Positions 25,291 to 37,943 of a DNA stretch of 64,000 nucleotides are shown piece by piece. The stretch is from Cantharellus purpuraceus (lineage: Eukaryota > Basidiomycota > Agaricomycetes > Cantharellales > Hydnaceae), in assembly GCA_025174535.1 (NCBI GenBank), contig JALBUN010000023.1, positions 3,162,001 through 3,226,000 of the forward strand, read 5' to 3'. The position numbers and the translations under genes are program-made. Below the pieces are notes generated by a model. That model was not told the DNA's origin. It did no database searches and saw nothing but the letters and a program-made list of their open reading frames with translations. The first letter of the stretch is position 1. Every line of letters begins with the position of its first letter.

Positions 25291-27480
25291 TTAAGTGTAT
25301 TTGAGCGGGACAGGGGACAAAGGGTCGGGAGAGGCTGGCCTTGGTGATGGTCGTGGAACGGCGATGACGAAACAGGAATTAGTTGCACAGATCAGGGTCG
25401 GTGGGGCATTGGGCCGTTCGAGACTGCATGATGCTCGAGCGATGCCTACGGTCATTCCGAGCGCCATGATAAAGGTCGGAGAGGGTCTCAGATAACAGGC
25501 GTAGAAATGTGCCAAGACGCCCTACGGCGTTGCTCAGACGAGTGGCTCTTATTTGAGTAGTCTGACACCGAATTTCCCATGTCCACTTTGCCGTTCATGG
25601 TGGCAGAGACCTATATTGCGCCAGATCACTGGACCCTGGATTGACCCGGGGGTTCGGCGACGCGTGTTATCGCGATCGACTAGAATGTCGACTATCTACT
25701 AGTTCATCACTCTGGTGGACACAATTATACATTGCAGTCAGTATGTCTATCATAGAAGATTCACTGAGTGGTTAACATTAAGGAGATTCACTGAGGTGTT
25801 ACGGTCACGCAGTGTGGCTGTACAGTAGCAGTTGATCACGTGCGTTCCAGCTTGCTACGCGATTCCTTCAACATCTGCTGCTAAAGTGTGCCAACGCTAA
25901 AGTAAATAAAAGATGTAGCTCTTGTTCAACGTGGGAGTCATCACATTTGTTTCAGGCACGCCACCGCGTTCGCTTCATGGTAACATCTTATTGTGTCCCT
26001 GCAACCTGGGAATGTCCCTTCACTGGGTCAAACATGACATTCAGCAGATGAACACAAATAGACGCGGTGCTCAAGCCGGGAATTCTGTCTGTATTCATCC
26101 AATCCGACCAAGACACTGTCCACATGCGCTCGCCAAACCAAACCCAATTACGACGAGGCCTCCTACCCAACAAAACAAAGTAGTGCACCCGGATGATGAC
26201 AATGCAGACGCAGACCACACAGACATCCCAAGGCAACCTGAACGACATGTGTGAATTAACGCGTGGAACACATGGCTATCAACAGTACATCCAGCTCACC
26301 GTTGTGCCCTGTGATCAGATCTGGACTACTGAAGTTGAAAGGGTTTGGGACAGATTCCTACCTGTTTGCGCCGATTCAAAGATATGCAGACGCTTCCGAA
26401 CACGATCAAAAATAACATAGGTATGTCACATGATCCCACATGGATATAGACATGCCACGGTCATATCAAGTATTCTTGGACATGATGCCATATTCCTGTG
26501 GCACGTCGCTGATCTCACCAGGATACCATTGGATGTTTTGAGTAGGAGCATTACCCAAAGGTGGGAGTACATGATAGTGTCCCGGCTGCTAACTGCTGGT
26601 CACATCTGTTCGTATCCACATCCACGACAAGTAAACACCGTTAAAATGGGGTGAGTGTTTCTGAAGGTAACAGTAGTACTGATGAAGAGAAGGACGAAGG
26701 AGTTGGCGATGCAGGAGGGGAAAAATGAGACCCTTCTTACAGCAATCACGCTTCTACACGAAGGTAATGACAGTATATATTTGGCAGTCAACAAGGCTCA
26801 TCATGATTTCTGACTCTCAATCAATGGCAGCTCACTTCGCGCGTATCTCTCCGATGATATGCCAGCTCGCGCAGGAAGCGCGTCCCATGTTGATGAGTCA
26901 GATGGCGTCAAACATCCGCTGCGTCCGCATTGTTGTGCGCGACAGCAACGGAGACGGAGTTGCCACACGCAATGCGCTGAACCTTCTCCAAGACCCCATC
27001 GTCCCCATCCGCACGCACTGGACGCAGCTGCTGCAGGGACCCGTCGCTCGTCCATGCCTTTGGTCCCGCAACCTGGGAACGCGCCTCCACCTGGCCAGAC
27101 ATGAGGTTCAGTGGGTGGACTAAACTCGACACGGCGCTCATGCCGGGAATTATCCGTATTCCTCCAATCGAGCCATATATATTTCTCAATGCGGGGTAGG
27201 GCATGGCAGTTATAGTGAGCTATAGGAAGGTATTGCGGGGTATGGTTGAGGGTATGTGAGTGAGAAAGGGGTTGGAGGCTCTGGAGTGGCGTCAGCAGTG
27301 AGATGGCGATGATGAAACAGGAATTATTTGCACGGATCAGGGTCGTGGCATTGGATACCGTTGCGAGGTAATGTGGAGGAGGATTGGGGGTTATATGGCA
27401 CGCATTAATCTCGCCTTTTTTCATGATGCTGGTCCAACTTCGATAACAGGTGACCATCGGTAGCTTTACTCGCATTTAAG
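25291..27480 (-). pseudogene. degenerate relics related to the DUF6535 gene region
   Basis: Plus-strand 26,252-26,300 (GGAACACAT...CAGTACATCCAGCTCACC) matches 30,418-30,455 in the intact DUF6535 gene, around the end of its fourth exon. Two further blocks are diverged duplicates of each other: 25,996-26,110 and 27,067-27,170 share GCAACCTGGGAA and GCCGGGAATT near CCAATC. A third pair, 25,360-25,400 and 27,305-27,345, shares GATGACGAAACAGGAATT-like sequence (GATGATGAAACAGGAATT at 27,310). No continuous reading frame survives. The simplest reading is at least two broken paralogues left of the intact gene; the extent of each relic is approximate. Confidence 0.45.
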
Positions 27481-27582
27481 GACCATATAATGAAAGAATT
27501 AGTGGCTTGAGGCATCAGTAAGACCTCAAATGTGAGCATAGACTAGTCATACTTAAGCAACCGTGTGAATAGATGCAGTGTA

Positions 27583-30500
27583 TTAGACATTTCTCCGGGA
27601 GGCATCCAGCAACTCCAATATTTGCTTGCATAGAGCAGGGAGGACCTTCCAAGATGGGTCATCTTGTATGTGTTGGGTACCATCCCATTCTCGTTGTGGA
27701 TCTTCGCCAAGTTTACTGCACACCTTGTCGACCAGCTCTATTAGACGGTTGGTTGCTTCACTCTCACCCCATCGTCTCCTTGTATATTCAACCAGCCATG
27801 GAAGAGCTGCGCGGCACTCCTCAGTAGAAATCTCCCATATCTCGATCCCGCCTCTCTCTCCAAAGCCGTCAAAATCGAACATGTAGCGCCAGGCTCGCAG
27901 AATAAGTGGCCAAACAGAATCCGCCTGGGCTGCTGCATACAATGGGTGGTCTTCGCCCGCTGCATCAATGATCGCAATTACATGCGCCATAGGTACAGCA
28001 TATTCGTCGAATTTTTCATCTCCCTGGGAAGACAGCCTTTGTGCTACCGCCAGACAGTTGTCGAAATGGCCGTTCTGCTGAAGTTGAGGATGCCAAGTGG
28101 GCTCTTGGGAAAGGGCGCAAAGTAACCTGAGGTAGGGAATATCACGGAGCGAGTCGGAGAAGGAGAAACGTGTGAATGCGTTATCATCGGTGGGTGTGGG
28201 TGGAGAAAGTAGGAAGACCGCTAAAGTCAGTGCTTGTGAGAACCGTTCTCGGAGTGATTCATTATCTCGACCTATTGCAGCCACTTGGTACCGAATGGCA
28301 CATGCTGCATACAGGGCTACATGGCTTGTACTCTCCTTGCCCATGAAATTCATCAGGGTGTCAACGTAGCGGCGCTTCCGGTCTGGAGTGCTCGGCGATC
28401 CACGCAACTGCTCAAACAGCCGAAAAGTATCACTGATTGCCAGATCATCGGTGCCTTGACACATGCGTAGATGGTAATCTATGAGCAGGTCAAACTGCTC
28501 CTCGGTACAAAGCCCACTTGCATCCTGGGGTGGGGACCAAGCCAGGATAGAAATGAGACTGGCGACAGTCTGGTATCGGGCTTGATCATCGCCCAGTGTG
28601 CCTGAATGATCGTTGATTAAAGAACAACAGAGTTTGAGAGCCTGCTTGAAGACGCGACGATCCCTGAAAGTTAAGTGATAGTATGTAAGTAGTGGATGGA
28701 TCAGCCTCAGTGCATTCTCGTGCCATCTACGATCGTAAATCTCGTCCAGAAGCACAGCTAGCGTGCGATTCATGACTGCCCATTGAAGTGTTTTTTTTTG
28801 ATTGCCTTGACTGCAGAAGTGTAAAATCAACAGCTCATTCAATGGATTATCGCAAATATCCATCTTCTTACCTCTTGTCAAGCCTCGCCAATTCCCGTCG
28901 ATCGATTCCAAGGCCAACTAGCATGCCTGCTAGTAATACACAGTCTGCTACCAGACGGCGGGGAGAGATGGGCGACTTGGAGTCAAGGCAGATCCCAATG
29001 AATTTAATCACAAACGTATCAAATTCCGGGTCGTATTCACCCTTGTGCAGACGGTAGGTGAACATATGTGCCATCCACATCCGGTCTGATAAAGGGAGGC
29101 GTGATATATCCAGATGGTTAGGTGAGTGATCCACGGCAGAGGAAACGACCAAAAATCCTGGATCATCTGGGACCATGTGCCACCAAGTGTAATCGCCTTC
29201 TAAGTATACGCTACCGTGTGTGTAAATATCAAACGGGTTACCCAAATCTCGTTCAACACAAATGCGCCACATTGCTTTCAGGCATCCCACCGCGCCAGCT
29301 TGCGCGAGAGGAAGAATCTGATTGTTAGAATCAAAGCACGCATAGAACCCACTCTTCAATCTGTCCACGAGCCCGCCAGTCACCTCCACCCTGGCCGGCC
29401 ACTCAATCTCCGGTATCATCCCAGCTGCAGCAGTGATAATCTCTGTGTCTGTAGTTGTCTCAAGCACCCATTGGACGGCGTGGGGTGGCACAACGTCTAC
29501 TGGTGAAGACTCGGCATATGATCCCGGAAAATTAAAATCAAACTGATTGGAAGACAACATGTATTCTCCAGCAGCTAACTGCTCCAACCCTATAGCCGCC
29601 TCTGGGTCAGCGGTCGACCGAGGGGCTTGCCTGCAGGTGGAAAGTATAGGGAAGAGACACGGGAAAAGGCGCACAATCCAGTTGGAGATCAGGCTCTTTG
29701 CAGCGGAAAAGGCATCCTTCGAGAACTTTCGAAGGCGATCCAGGATGCCTTTCCATGATTTTGCAACCAACGTTCGATAGGGAGTCGTGTATGTAAACAC
29801 ACGCTGAAGTACGGTTGACACTGGCGTCTGGAATGGACAGTCAGGCGATTTCAACGACGACACCACGGTAAAGAAGTAGAATATAAACCCGAATGCCGTT
29901 GTTGCCATGATTACGCTTGCAATCGTACGTTGCAAAGTCCAGATATTGGCGGCGAGAGAAATTCCAAAGAAGAGCAGTGACATCTGGAGCAAGATCGGAA
30001 GTGTGGCGATGATGGAGCAGAAATGCCACGTTGCCAGTGCATCCAGCTTCTTCTGCCTACGCTGGCAGCGTTCGTGCAAGGCGCCTTGTCCAAAGCGCAT
30101 TGTTTTGAAGTGGCCCAGCCACTGTTTGCCTAGCACTGCACCGAATGCAGCCAATAGACTGCTCGAGAGGCTCGTGTACGCCAGCGTCTGGATCCATACA
30201 ATTGTGGAACTCGGTCCAGTCCAGATGGGAAGGGATGCCTGTTTCGCAGGAAAAGTAGAACTGTTGATAGTATTAATTAATATCATTAAGAGGGAGTTGG
30301 TGGTGTCACTGGGAACCGGACTGAGACTCGACTGCATGTTGACGATGAAAGCCGAGCTGACGGCCGAGAATAGACCGGCCTATGTAATGTGTTTGAATTA
30401 AGTTGAGGTCAAGGTGCGGAACACATACGAATATAAGCAGTACATCCAGGTCACCGCTGTGTCTCTCAATCAGCTCGTCATCATACTGTCTGGCCACCCG

Positions 30501-31139
30501 TTCATATGTAGACCAGAAACGAGAGGGGGCATCCTTTCTGGTGCGTTCAAACATATCCGATTCGTACATGGTGTCGAGGATATCTTGGAGGATAGTTTCT
30601 GATCTGTTCGCAAACCGTCAGCATGCAGGTAAATAAGGAATCGTGGACACTCACTTTGTTGTTGGTTTATCCGACACGATAGGCTCGGCTTTATTGGCGC
30701 CAGGTTTCTGGTCCAACAACGTTGTTGGGACGCCAGCCTGGGGGGGATCTAGACCTTGAAAGGGAGATTGCTGTTCGTGCGCGGTGTCTATCACACCTTG
30801 TAGGCTGGCTTCTAGCCTGGTCTCAGGCCATCCTTTTCACATGTTAGTTCAAGTGCGCACTCATTGGACCATCTCATTGTATTCACCGTTGTATGGCGTA
30901 TCGATAGTCTCGTCCTGATCCTGGTGAGCTAGAAGTCGCCCTGTGCGCCCAGTCCGATCAGGTAGCGGAGGATGTGATTCGTGCCCAGTGTCGGTTGCAT
31001 CGGAGGCCTCTGACCTGATGGCACGCCGTCAGCATCCATTTTACGTGTCAGATCAGGAGGCATGCACTCACTGAGCGGACGGTGGATGAGACGGTGCAGC
31101 GGCAGATGAATTACTTGCTTGCACGGTGGGGTCAGACAT
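27583..31139 (-). CDS. DUF6535-domain multi-pass membrane protein
   Basis: Agaricomycete family of unknown function, often expanded. Six exons in one frame (1,094 residues): 31072-31139, 30887-31014, 30655-30832, 30429-30603, 28872-30379, 27583-28810. The N-terminal ~120 residues are Ser/Pro/Thr-rich and probably cytosolic. The domain begins with FWSTYERVARQYDDELIERH and DLDVLLIF, spliced directly to AGLFSAVSSAFIV (first membrane segment, residues about 176-197). It is followed by SSTIVWIQTLAYTSLSSSLL with GKQWLGHF, a HFCSIIATLPILLQMSLLFF segment and VIMATTAFGFIFYFFTVV. The remaining ~750 residues are soluble, helical-looking and not assigned to a known domain. Every junction is canonical and in phase. 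The start ATG (31139) precedes MSDPTVQASNSSAAAP. Confidence 0.88.
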
Positions 31140-31773
31140 GGCGGAGGGAAATGTGTGGTATGATAGAACGCACTGCTTTGATGCCAGACCGCTTCTCGAG
31201 AAGTCATCGCCTCGTTACTAGAACACCGGTTAACGTGACAACGCGTAGTGTTGCCAACAGCTCTGACCGGTTCGGCTTAAGCCGGGAACTGAGCCGTTAA
31301 TTGCCCAAACCACCTTCCTGTCGGTTTCGGCTTATTGTGAATCGGCGCGGCTTTCCAGCTAAGGCATAAGCCGTGACTGCATCCACCCGACTGCCGGGCA
31401 CACGAACACGCACACCTATCTCACATGACTGATTGGATAATCACTCTCCTTTACTGTCATCTTAGGTGAACTGAAGCCTTGCGCTCAGTTGTAAATCCTC
31501 TTTGTTGATTGGGTGATCATTCTCCTTTGTATCTCCTACCATCATCTTAGGAGCCAGAGTTGTTGTACAGACTGTAATAACACAATGTACACTGATGTTA
31601 TTAGAGAGTATATCTGTCACACCTTTGAAAGCATCATTTCCACAGACCAACATAGGTGGTTTCCATAACAGATTGAATGCTGACACAGATTGCAGGTCTG
31701 TTTGAACCTTTTTTACAGGGTTCAATTGCTTTTGCCAGCAGATGATTTGAGAGCAGTGAGGAATTGTTACAGG
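31140..31773. other. boundary between host genes and repeats
   Basis: Promoter side of the DUF6535 gene and unassigned sequence next to the copia LTR. Short copies of CCGGTT/GGCTTAAGCCG-type palindromic sequence lie at about 31,260-31,380. A motif-free 106-codon minus frame (31462-31782) overlaps the LTR end and is not called. Confidence 0.4.
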
Positions 31774-32251
31774 TGTTAACAACTAGTAGGTTCAGGCGGT
31801 GAGCTGGATCTCAAGTCTGGAGTTCACGGATAAAGGTGTGAACTCCAGCAGGCACCCGAAAGAAAACTTTTGTATACCCCGCCGAACCGTGGATCCATAT
31901 GCGTGTTGAAATACTTGACAGATAAACTCAGCATGTGTGTATTAAACACGACTAACTATAATCTAAATACCTTGACAGATAAACTGTAATGAGAAATAAG
32001 TGAACATAGTATTTAGGGATAATAAAGTAACTCCCTACCTCAGCGTGTGTGTATTAAACACGACTGAAGGAAGGGAGACAGCTGTGACTCCTTTATATAT
32101 ACCATCGCAGCTGTGAAGTAAGTACTAGTGGAATAAATAGATTTAAATAAGGTGGAGCGTTGTCATGTGGATTGAATGAGTAATGTCCCGCATTGTGACA
32201 ACCCGTGTTGATGCGTTGTTATGGTAGGATCCTGTATCCGGTATTCCAACA
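31774..32251 (-). repeat. LTR of Ty1/copia copy 1 (3' LTR, minus orientation)
   Basis: 478 bp beginning TGTTAACAACTAG and ending GGTATTCCAACA on the plus strand, so it has the TG...CA form in both directions. It directly follows the end of a copia coding remnant read on the minus strand (GTGGGAGTGACGAAAG resembles a purine tract just before it). Outer half similarity to 33,425-33,540 supports LTR identity. Confidence 0.7.
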
Positions 32252-32660
32252 ATGCGTCTACATTGAGGGCGAGTCGCTTCATAGTAAAACTTTCGTCACT
32301 CCCACTCGACGAGTTCTCAACGAGGTCAGTTTCCTCCCACTCCTAGCTTGCCTCTGAATTTCTCAAATGCATCCTTAGGCAATTGCTTGGTGAAGATATT
32401 GGCCAACATGTCCTTTGTGGAGCAATACTGTAAGTTGATCTCTCCATGATCTACATGCTCTCAGATGAAATGGTGACAGATATTGATGTGCTTAGCATGC
32501 GTGAGCAACTGGGTTTCATGCTAGTGCAATGCACCCTTGGTTATCGGCGTGAAGGATGGTAGCTATGACTGGTGGATATCCCAGATCTTCAAGCAAGGTT
32601 TGTAACCACACAGCCTCTTTTGTCGCATTCAATGTGGCCATATACTCAGCTTCTACCATA
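32252..32660 (-). pseudogene. Ty1/copia copy 1: RNase H and pol C-terminus remnant
   Basis: Minus-strand reading shows the copia RNase H end: MVEAEYMATLNATKEAVW, LHADNQGCIALA, a broken KHI-x-HHFI stretch, and NLQYCSTKDMLANIFTKQL then DAFEKFRGKLG. In-frame stops and a one-base break disrupt it. The 5' side stops abruptly at the TIR element at 32661; the missing pol is not on the other side, so the copy is truncated. Only the last ~130 codons remain. Confidence 0.8.
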
Positions 32661-33213
32661 GACGCTTGTTCAGAAATACAAATCCATATATACAACCTAT
32701 TTTCCTCAAATTTTACACAATACACTGAGATTAAAACTTATTTTCATATTTCAACATGACTCTCAAAATTTACACAATATACTAGATTAAAACATATTGG
32801 CATAATTCTCAAAAATAACTGTTTTTTTCCCCATTTAGTGGTGGCAACTCTCTTGAGGGAACATCCAAATATCATTGATTCTTTCTTATACAATACTTGT
32901 AACATAATTTGAACTATCTTTAATCCCCACCTGGTATTTGTATATCTAAATACCCTATATAATACCAATTATATTAATACATACATTCCTATTATATCCA
33001 TGTAAATGATTATGTTCATCTCAACCAAATATCTTATCTTTTAAAGTTTATTAAAATATAGAATATATGTTTATATTTATGAAAATTTCACACATCCAAA
33101 ATCTTTTAAGATATCCAAATTGTAACTCCCTGGCTTTATGTATCATTGAAATTCTGATGTATATCTCATATACATCAGAATATTGTATACTGACATGATT
33201 CTGAACAAGTGTC
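32661..33213 (+). mobile_element. TIR element copy a (MITE-like)
   Basis: 553 bp, AT-rich, non-coding, with terminal inverted repeats GACGCTTGTTCAGAA and TTCTGAACAAGTGTC. Nearly identical in its interior to the other copies. Its flanks do not match as a duplication (ATA left, TAA right), and copia sequence does not resume on the right, unlike the other copies. Confidence 0.85.
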
Positions 33214-33729
33214 TAAGGCACTAGGTTACTTCCCCCTTTGAAGTATCTGAACCCTTGAACACCTGTCAATCTTGACTTTACATTGCATCAGCAGTAAAGT
33301 ATGAACTACACATGACAAGCATAAAAATCTCTATTGCTTCACTTCCTGTGGCAACATTGATTGTGTTTGTTCACTGGAGTATAATTTCCTAATTGGGTTC
33401 TCCATTAAAATAGTTTTAAGCTTATTGGTAACTTAGGCAGGTGGAGGCTGGAGTTCAGCAGAAAGGGTGTGAACTCCAGTAGGCACCAAAAAGAAGTTTC
33501 AGTACTCCACTGAACTGTGCACCCACATGAGTCCATGTTGAGGGTGAATTGTTCCATATCTAAGTCTTTGTCACTCCCACTTGATAAGCTCTCAACAAGA
33601 TGGGCTCTCCCCTACTCCCAGCAGTCCTCTGAATTTCTCAAATGCATCTCTCAGGATCTGTTTTGTGAAGATGTCAGCTAGCATGTCCTTGGTAGAACAA
33701 GAATGAAGTGATGATGAATGTTGATATGC

Positions 33730-34371
33730 TGTTAAGTGTCTGGGACAACTTGGGGTTCAATGGAAAAAGGCCAGAATTTGGCTGCTAGTAAAGAGGGAGA
33801 TGGGACTTTACTGTTCCAGTTCAACTGGAGACAGAGTGGGAGCAATACTATTGAGTTGGATCGGGTGGAATTGGCTTCAACTTGTGTGTTGTGCCCCCTT
33901 GGATTGTCAGTCCAATATTTTGGAGTTTGGAGTATGGAGTTGGATCAGGGATCCAGAGTTCAACTTGTCAAGAAGGTACTTGTCAAGAAGCTAGCAACCA
34001 AGAAGTTGATGGGGCAAATCTTGGTCAATATATGAACTACTGTAATAGACAGAAAGTAGCCCATATAAGTATGTGGAGAATTGAATGCTGAAACTAAAAT
34101 GATAAGACAATAAGACAGATATGGGGTACAACACAGAAAGGAGTTCAGAGTTTGGACCCAAGTCTGAACTGAAACTAAACAATAATAAAGAAGGAGATTT
34201 GTTGTAACCCATACAAAGAAACTACTTATAGAGAACAATAATGGAGTTTGGGGTTGACAGAGGTGGAGTTGATGGAGGTGGAGTTGACATGGAGATGAAG
34301 GAGATGGAGTTGACAGGGATGGAGATGAAAGAGATAGAGGTCCAGAGTTTTTGGTGTTACAGGATGTAACA
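33730..34371. repeat. solo LTR, family LTR3, copy 1
   Basis: 642 bp, TGTTAAGTGTC...GGATGTAACA, flanked by the 5-bp duplication TATGC (33725-33729 and 34372-34376). Inserted in copia copy 2. Related to 55005-56171 and more distantly to 46786-47301. Confidence 0.9.
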
Positions 34372-34471
34372 TATGCTTAGCACATGTATGATTGACCAGA
34401 TTCTGTGCTAATGCAATGCACCCCTGGTTATCAGCATGAATCACAGTGGTGGCAATGGGTAGGTAACCTTA

Positions 34472-36472
34472 GACGCTTGTTCAGAAATATAACAAATACA
34501 TATATACAACCTATTTTCCTCAAATTTTACACAACACACTTCAATTCAAACTTATTTCATATTTCAACATGACTCTCAAAATTTACACAATATACTAGAT
34601 TAAAACATATTTTGATATTTTGGCATAATTCTCAAAAATAATTCTTTTTTCCCCATTTAGTGGTGGCAACTCTCTTGAGGGAATATCCAAATATCATTGA
34701 TTCTTTCTTATACAATACTTGTAACATAATTTGAACTATCTTTAATCCCCATCTGGTATTTGTATATCTAAATAACCCACATAACACCAATTACACCAAT
34801 ACATACATTCCTATTATATCCATGTAAATGATTATGTTCATCTCAACCAAATATCTTATCTTTTAAAGTTTATTAAAATATAGAATATATGTTTATATTT
34901 ATGAAAATTTCACACATCCAAAATCTTTTAAGATATCCAAATTGTAACTCCCTGGCTTTAGGTATCATTGAAATTCTGATGTATATCTCATATACATCAG
35001 AATATTGTATACTGACATTGTTTTGGAACCCGCAAAATTATGGTGTTAGGGCAAACTCTAAATCACCACAATTCCGTGAATGAACAGCTGAGAAGAATAT
35101 CAAACCCTGCTGCAGCACAACTCCAGAAACAATTTAACGTTTGTACTTTGGTTACAATCCTTTGTATTGGTCAATGCAGACTATACGCAGAAAGGTAATA
35201 CGTTTCTTAGCAGCAAGAAATGAATAAGACTTCCAGAGTCTAGAGTTCACGGACGCTTAGGGGTCCAGATATTCCGAAAAGATGGGAATGCACTTAGAGG
35301 CTAAAGGAAGTAGGTGGATGAATCCAACCGTCCAACCAGTGGCACTCAGAAGCGGGTAACAGCAATGTGTGAAGTAGTCTAGCAACTGCTTCACACGAGT
35401 TCAAGCTTCTAATGCTCTGCAAAGGCAGTACACACTAGTTACTTAAACAAGAGCACTAATGGCAGGACTATCGACAGACAATCTCACCCTGTAGATTCGT
35501 AGTCACGTGAGGCAGATACTACACTCACGCCCAAAGCAGGAATATCACTACCTTGAGTGCAATCAAGTACAGTTACACAACTGTAAAAGATCCTTGAACT
35601 GGTAATCAACAGTTACTGAGATAGAGGATGACACTGTATGTCACTCTAGTCACACTGGTGTGCAGAAGATGGGTAGAATATGATGATATGTTATTCTTTC
35701 AGAGGTAGAATGGCCTCCTTATATATTGTATTTACAGGGGCTGACTAATGCTTCTGGAATATTCTACCTATTAATAGATGGAAACTACTGGAAGGTTGTG
35801 GAAGGTGGAAGAAAGGGGTAGAATATTCCAAGCCAATCACAGGATCTGATCACAGCACTAACACTGATCAGGAGCTGAATAATGGTTCTGGAAAGTTCTA
35901 TCTAATAATAGAAGGAAACAGCTAGAATGTTATGGAAAGGGGTAGAATATTCCAAGGCAATCACCTGATTTGATCACCCATCAGCTGATCTGATCCCTGA
36001 GCTAGGCACTGATCAGGCAAAAAGAAGGGTGTCCACCCTGTTTTCTGCACTGGTTTGCACAGCCATGGATAGCCACATGTCATGTGATGATCTCCACGGA
36101 AAATAGTGCCCTGAGAGGCTGTGGTTGTTAAGTTACAGAATATTTATTGATCAGAGACATCTGAGCTTGAATTCAGGCCAAATGCCTGGTCCAAAAGGGG
36201 AGAGCCGGCTGCGTGAAGGTTTGTGGGCGCCTATGGGTCCACAACTGTAGCACAGCAGAAATAAATGATTCTGAGCTGAGTTCTGCATGGAATATTCCCG
36301 AAAAAATATGGAAAAATAGAGAATATTTGAATAAGTCCATTCCAGGTACAAGCATCAAATATATGCAGATATTTAGGAATGGAAAAGCAAAGAATAGCAC
36401 ATTGGTGCTGCATAAATGGAATTTGATAGGGAAAAGGTGGTTCCCATACAGACATGATTCTGAACAAGCATC
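34472..36472 (+). mobile_element. TIR element copy b, split by a solo LTR
   Basis: Left part 34472-35018 and right end 36456-36472, separated by the LTR2 insertion and its target duplication. Terminal repeats GACGCTTGTTCAGAA and TTCTGAACAAGCATC. The 3-bp duplication TTA flanks it (34469-34471, 36473-36475). Inserted in copia copy 2. Confidence 0.85.
35019..36450 (-). repeat. solo LTR, family LTR2, copy i
   Basis: 1,432 bp, TGTTTTGGAACC...GGTTCCCATACA on the plus strand, with the 5-bp duplication GACAT on both sides (35014-35018, 36451-36455). Sense direction is inferred to be minus from a TATATAAGGAGGCC promoter-like motif read that way. Nested inside TIR element b. Confidence 0.9.
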
Positions 36473-37943
36473 TTAATCCTCAAGTAAGATTCTGAGCCAG
36501 ATTGCTTCTTTTGTCATGTTAGACACAGCCATGTATTCCACTTCCACCATAGCCAATGCAACTGTTGGCTACTTTTTTGATGACCAAGAGACTGAGCCTC
36601 CAGTGATATCAGATATAAAACCTCCCACTGAACAATGTGTATCTGGGTCCTTGCCCCAATTCAAATCAGACCAACCAATGAGATCAATTGATTGGTGTGT
36701 TCTCTGTCCTGGCATCAAGGCAAAGTGAGAGTCCCCTCCAAGTATTGTAAAATGTGTTTGGTGGCCTCCAGGTGAGCTTTCCTAGGATTTCCTCCAAATT
36801 GTGACACCAGACTGATGGCAAATTGAATGTTGGGCCTTGTCTGCATTGTGTACAGCAAGAATCCAATGAGTTCAAGATAAAAAATGTTGCCAGCATACTT
36901 CAAGTAAGTAGAGTGGTCCTCTTCTGTTACAGGTGACTGCAAAGCTGATAGATTGTGCTTGACAGTGAGTGGGGTAGTGACAGGTGTGCAATCCTGCATG
37001 CCAAACTTACCCAAGATCTGGGTGATGTAGGCCATCTGATTTAAGGATACAGTGTGTCCTCTTCTGTTGCAGGTGACTTGAATGCCAAGTATGTACTTCA
37101 GCTCACCAACATTGGTAATGTCAAAGTTTTCTTTAAGCTCCAACTTGAACTCTTCAACCCTTTGGAGGGTTCATCCAGCAATAGCCATGTCATCCACATA
37201 GACAAGTACTAGGAGCATGATGACACCATCTTCTCAAAGGATGTAGAGGCAGTCATCCACCTGGCTCTTCTGGAAATTGAGTCCCTTCATTGTTTTGTCA
37301 AGTCTTGTTTTCCACTGACACCCCACTTGTTTTAAGTCATATAGCACCTTCTTCAGTTTCCAGTACCAACCAGCCTTCCCCTCTTTCTTGATCCTGTCAG
37401 AAACCTCCATATAAATTTCTTCATCCAGGTCACCTTGTAGGTAAGCACCAACTATTTGATTTGGTGCAATTTGAGTCCTCATGGGCAACAACAGATAGTA
37501 GGGTATGTAGTGTACTAAACTTCACTACCAAAGCAAACATGTCATTGAAATCCTGACCAGGCACCTGCGAGAAGCCCTTCATGATGATGTGGGACTTATA
37601 CTGGAGGGATGTGCTATCGCCATCATGCTTGTTCTTGAAGATGATGCAGCTGCTGATTGCCTTCTGGCCTTCCAGAAGTTTCTCAACCCATTCAAAGATA
37701 CCAGTCTGTTTCAGTTGATTGTATTCCTTTGCCACTGACTTCTCCCACTGCTTTGAGTAGGGTGACCTCATGGCCTGACTGCATATACTATAAATGCTTG
37801 GTGAGTTCCACCAGTTGTTGTCACAGCTGCCTCTATCTCATCTTCAGTTGCTGCAGTTCCAAACTGCATTGTTGGGTTTCAAGTTCATGTGGGGTGGTTT
37901 CATGTTGGTAGGTTAGTCCACCTGTGTGAGCATAATGGGGGCT

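Larger units (their letters stand above)
33425..37943 (-). pseudogene. Ty1/copia copy 2, pol remnant broken by nested insertions
   Basis: Read on the minus strand from about 37,790: RVT_2 start (SPYSKQWEKSVAKEYNQLK, then GIFEWVEKL), YKSHIIMKGFSQVPGQDFN, GAYLQGDLDEEIYME, DLKQVGCQWKTRLDKT, a stop near 37,170, then VGELKYILGIQV, KYAGNIFYLELIGFLLYTMQ and HLEATKHILQYLEGTL. RNase H pieces follow at 36,480-36,560, 34,377-34,440 and 33,560-33,729, and an LTR-like piece at 33,425-33,540. The element is interrupted by a solo LTR (33730-34371) and by TIR element b (34472-36472), which itself holds another solo LTR. Stops are mainly TGA. It is non-functional. Confidence 0.8.

Noticed and set aside
31462..31782. 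106-codon minus frame next to the copia LTR
   Set aside because: Crosses the LTR boundary, lacks motifs and has no splice support.
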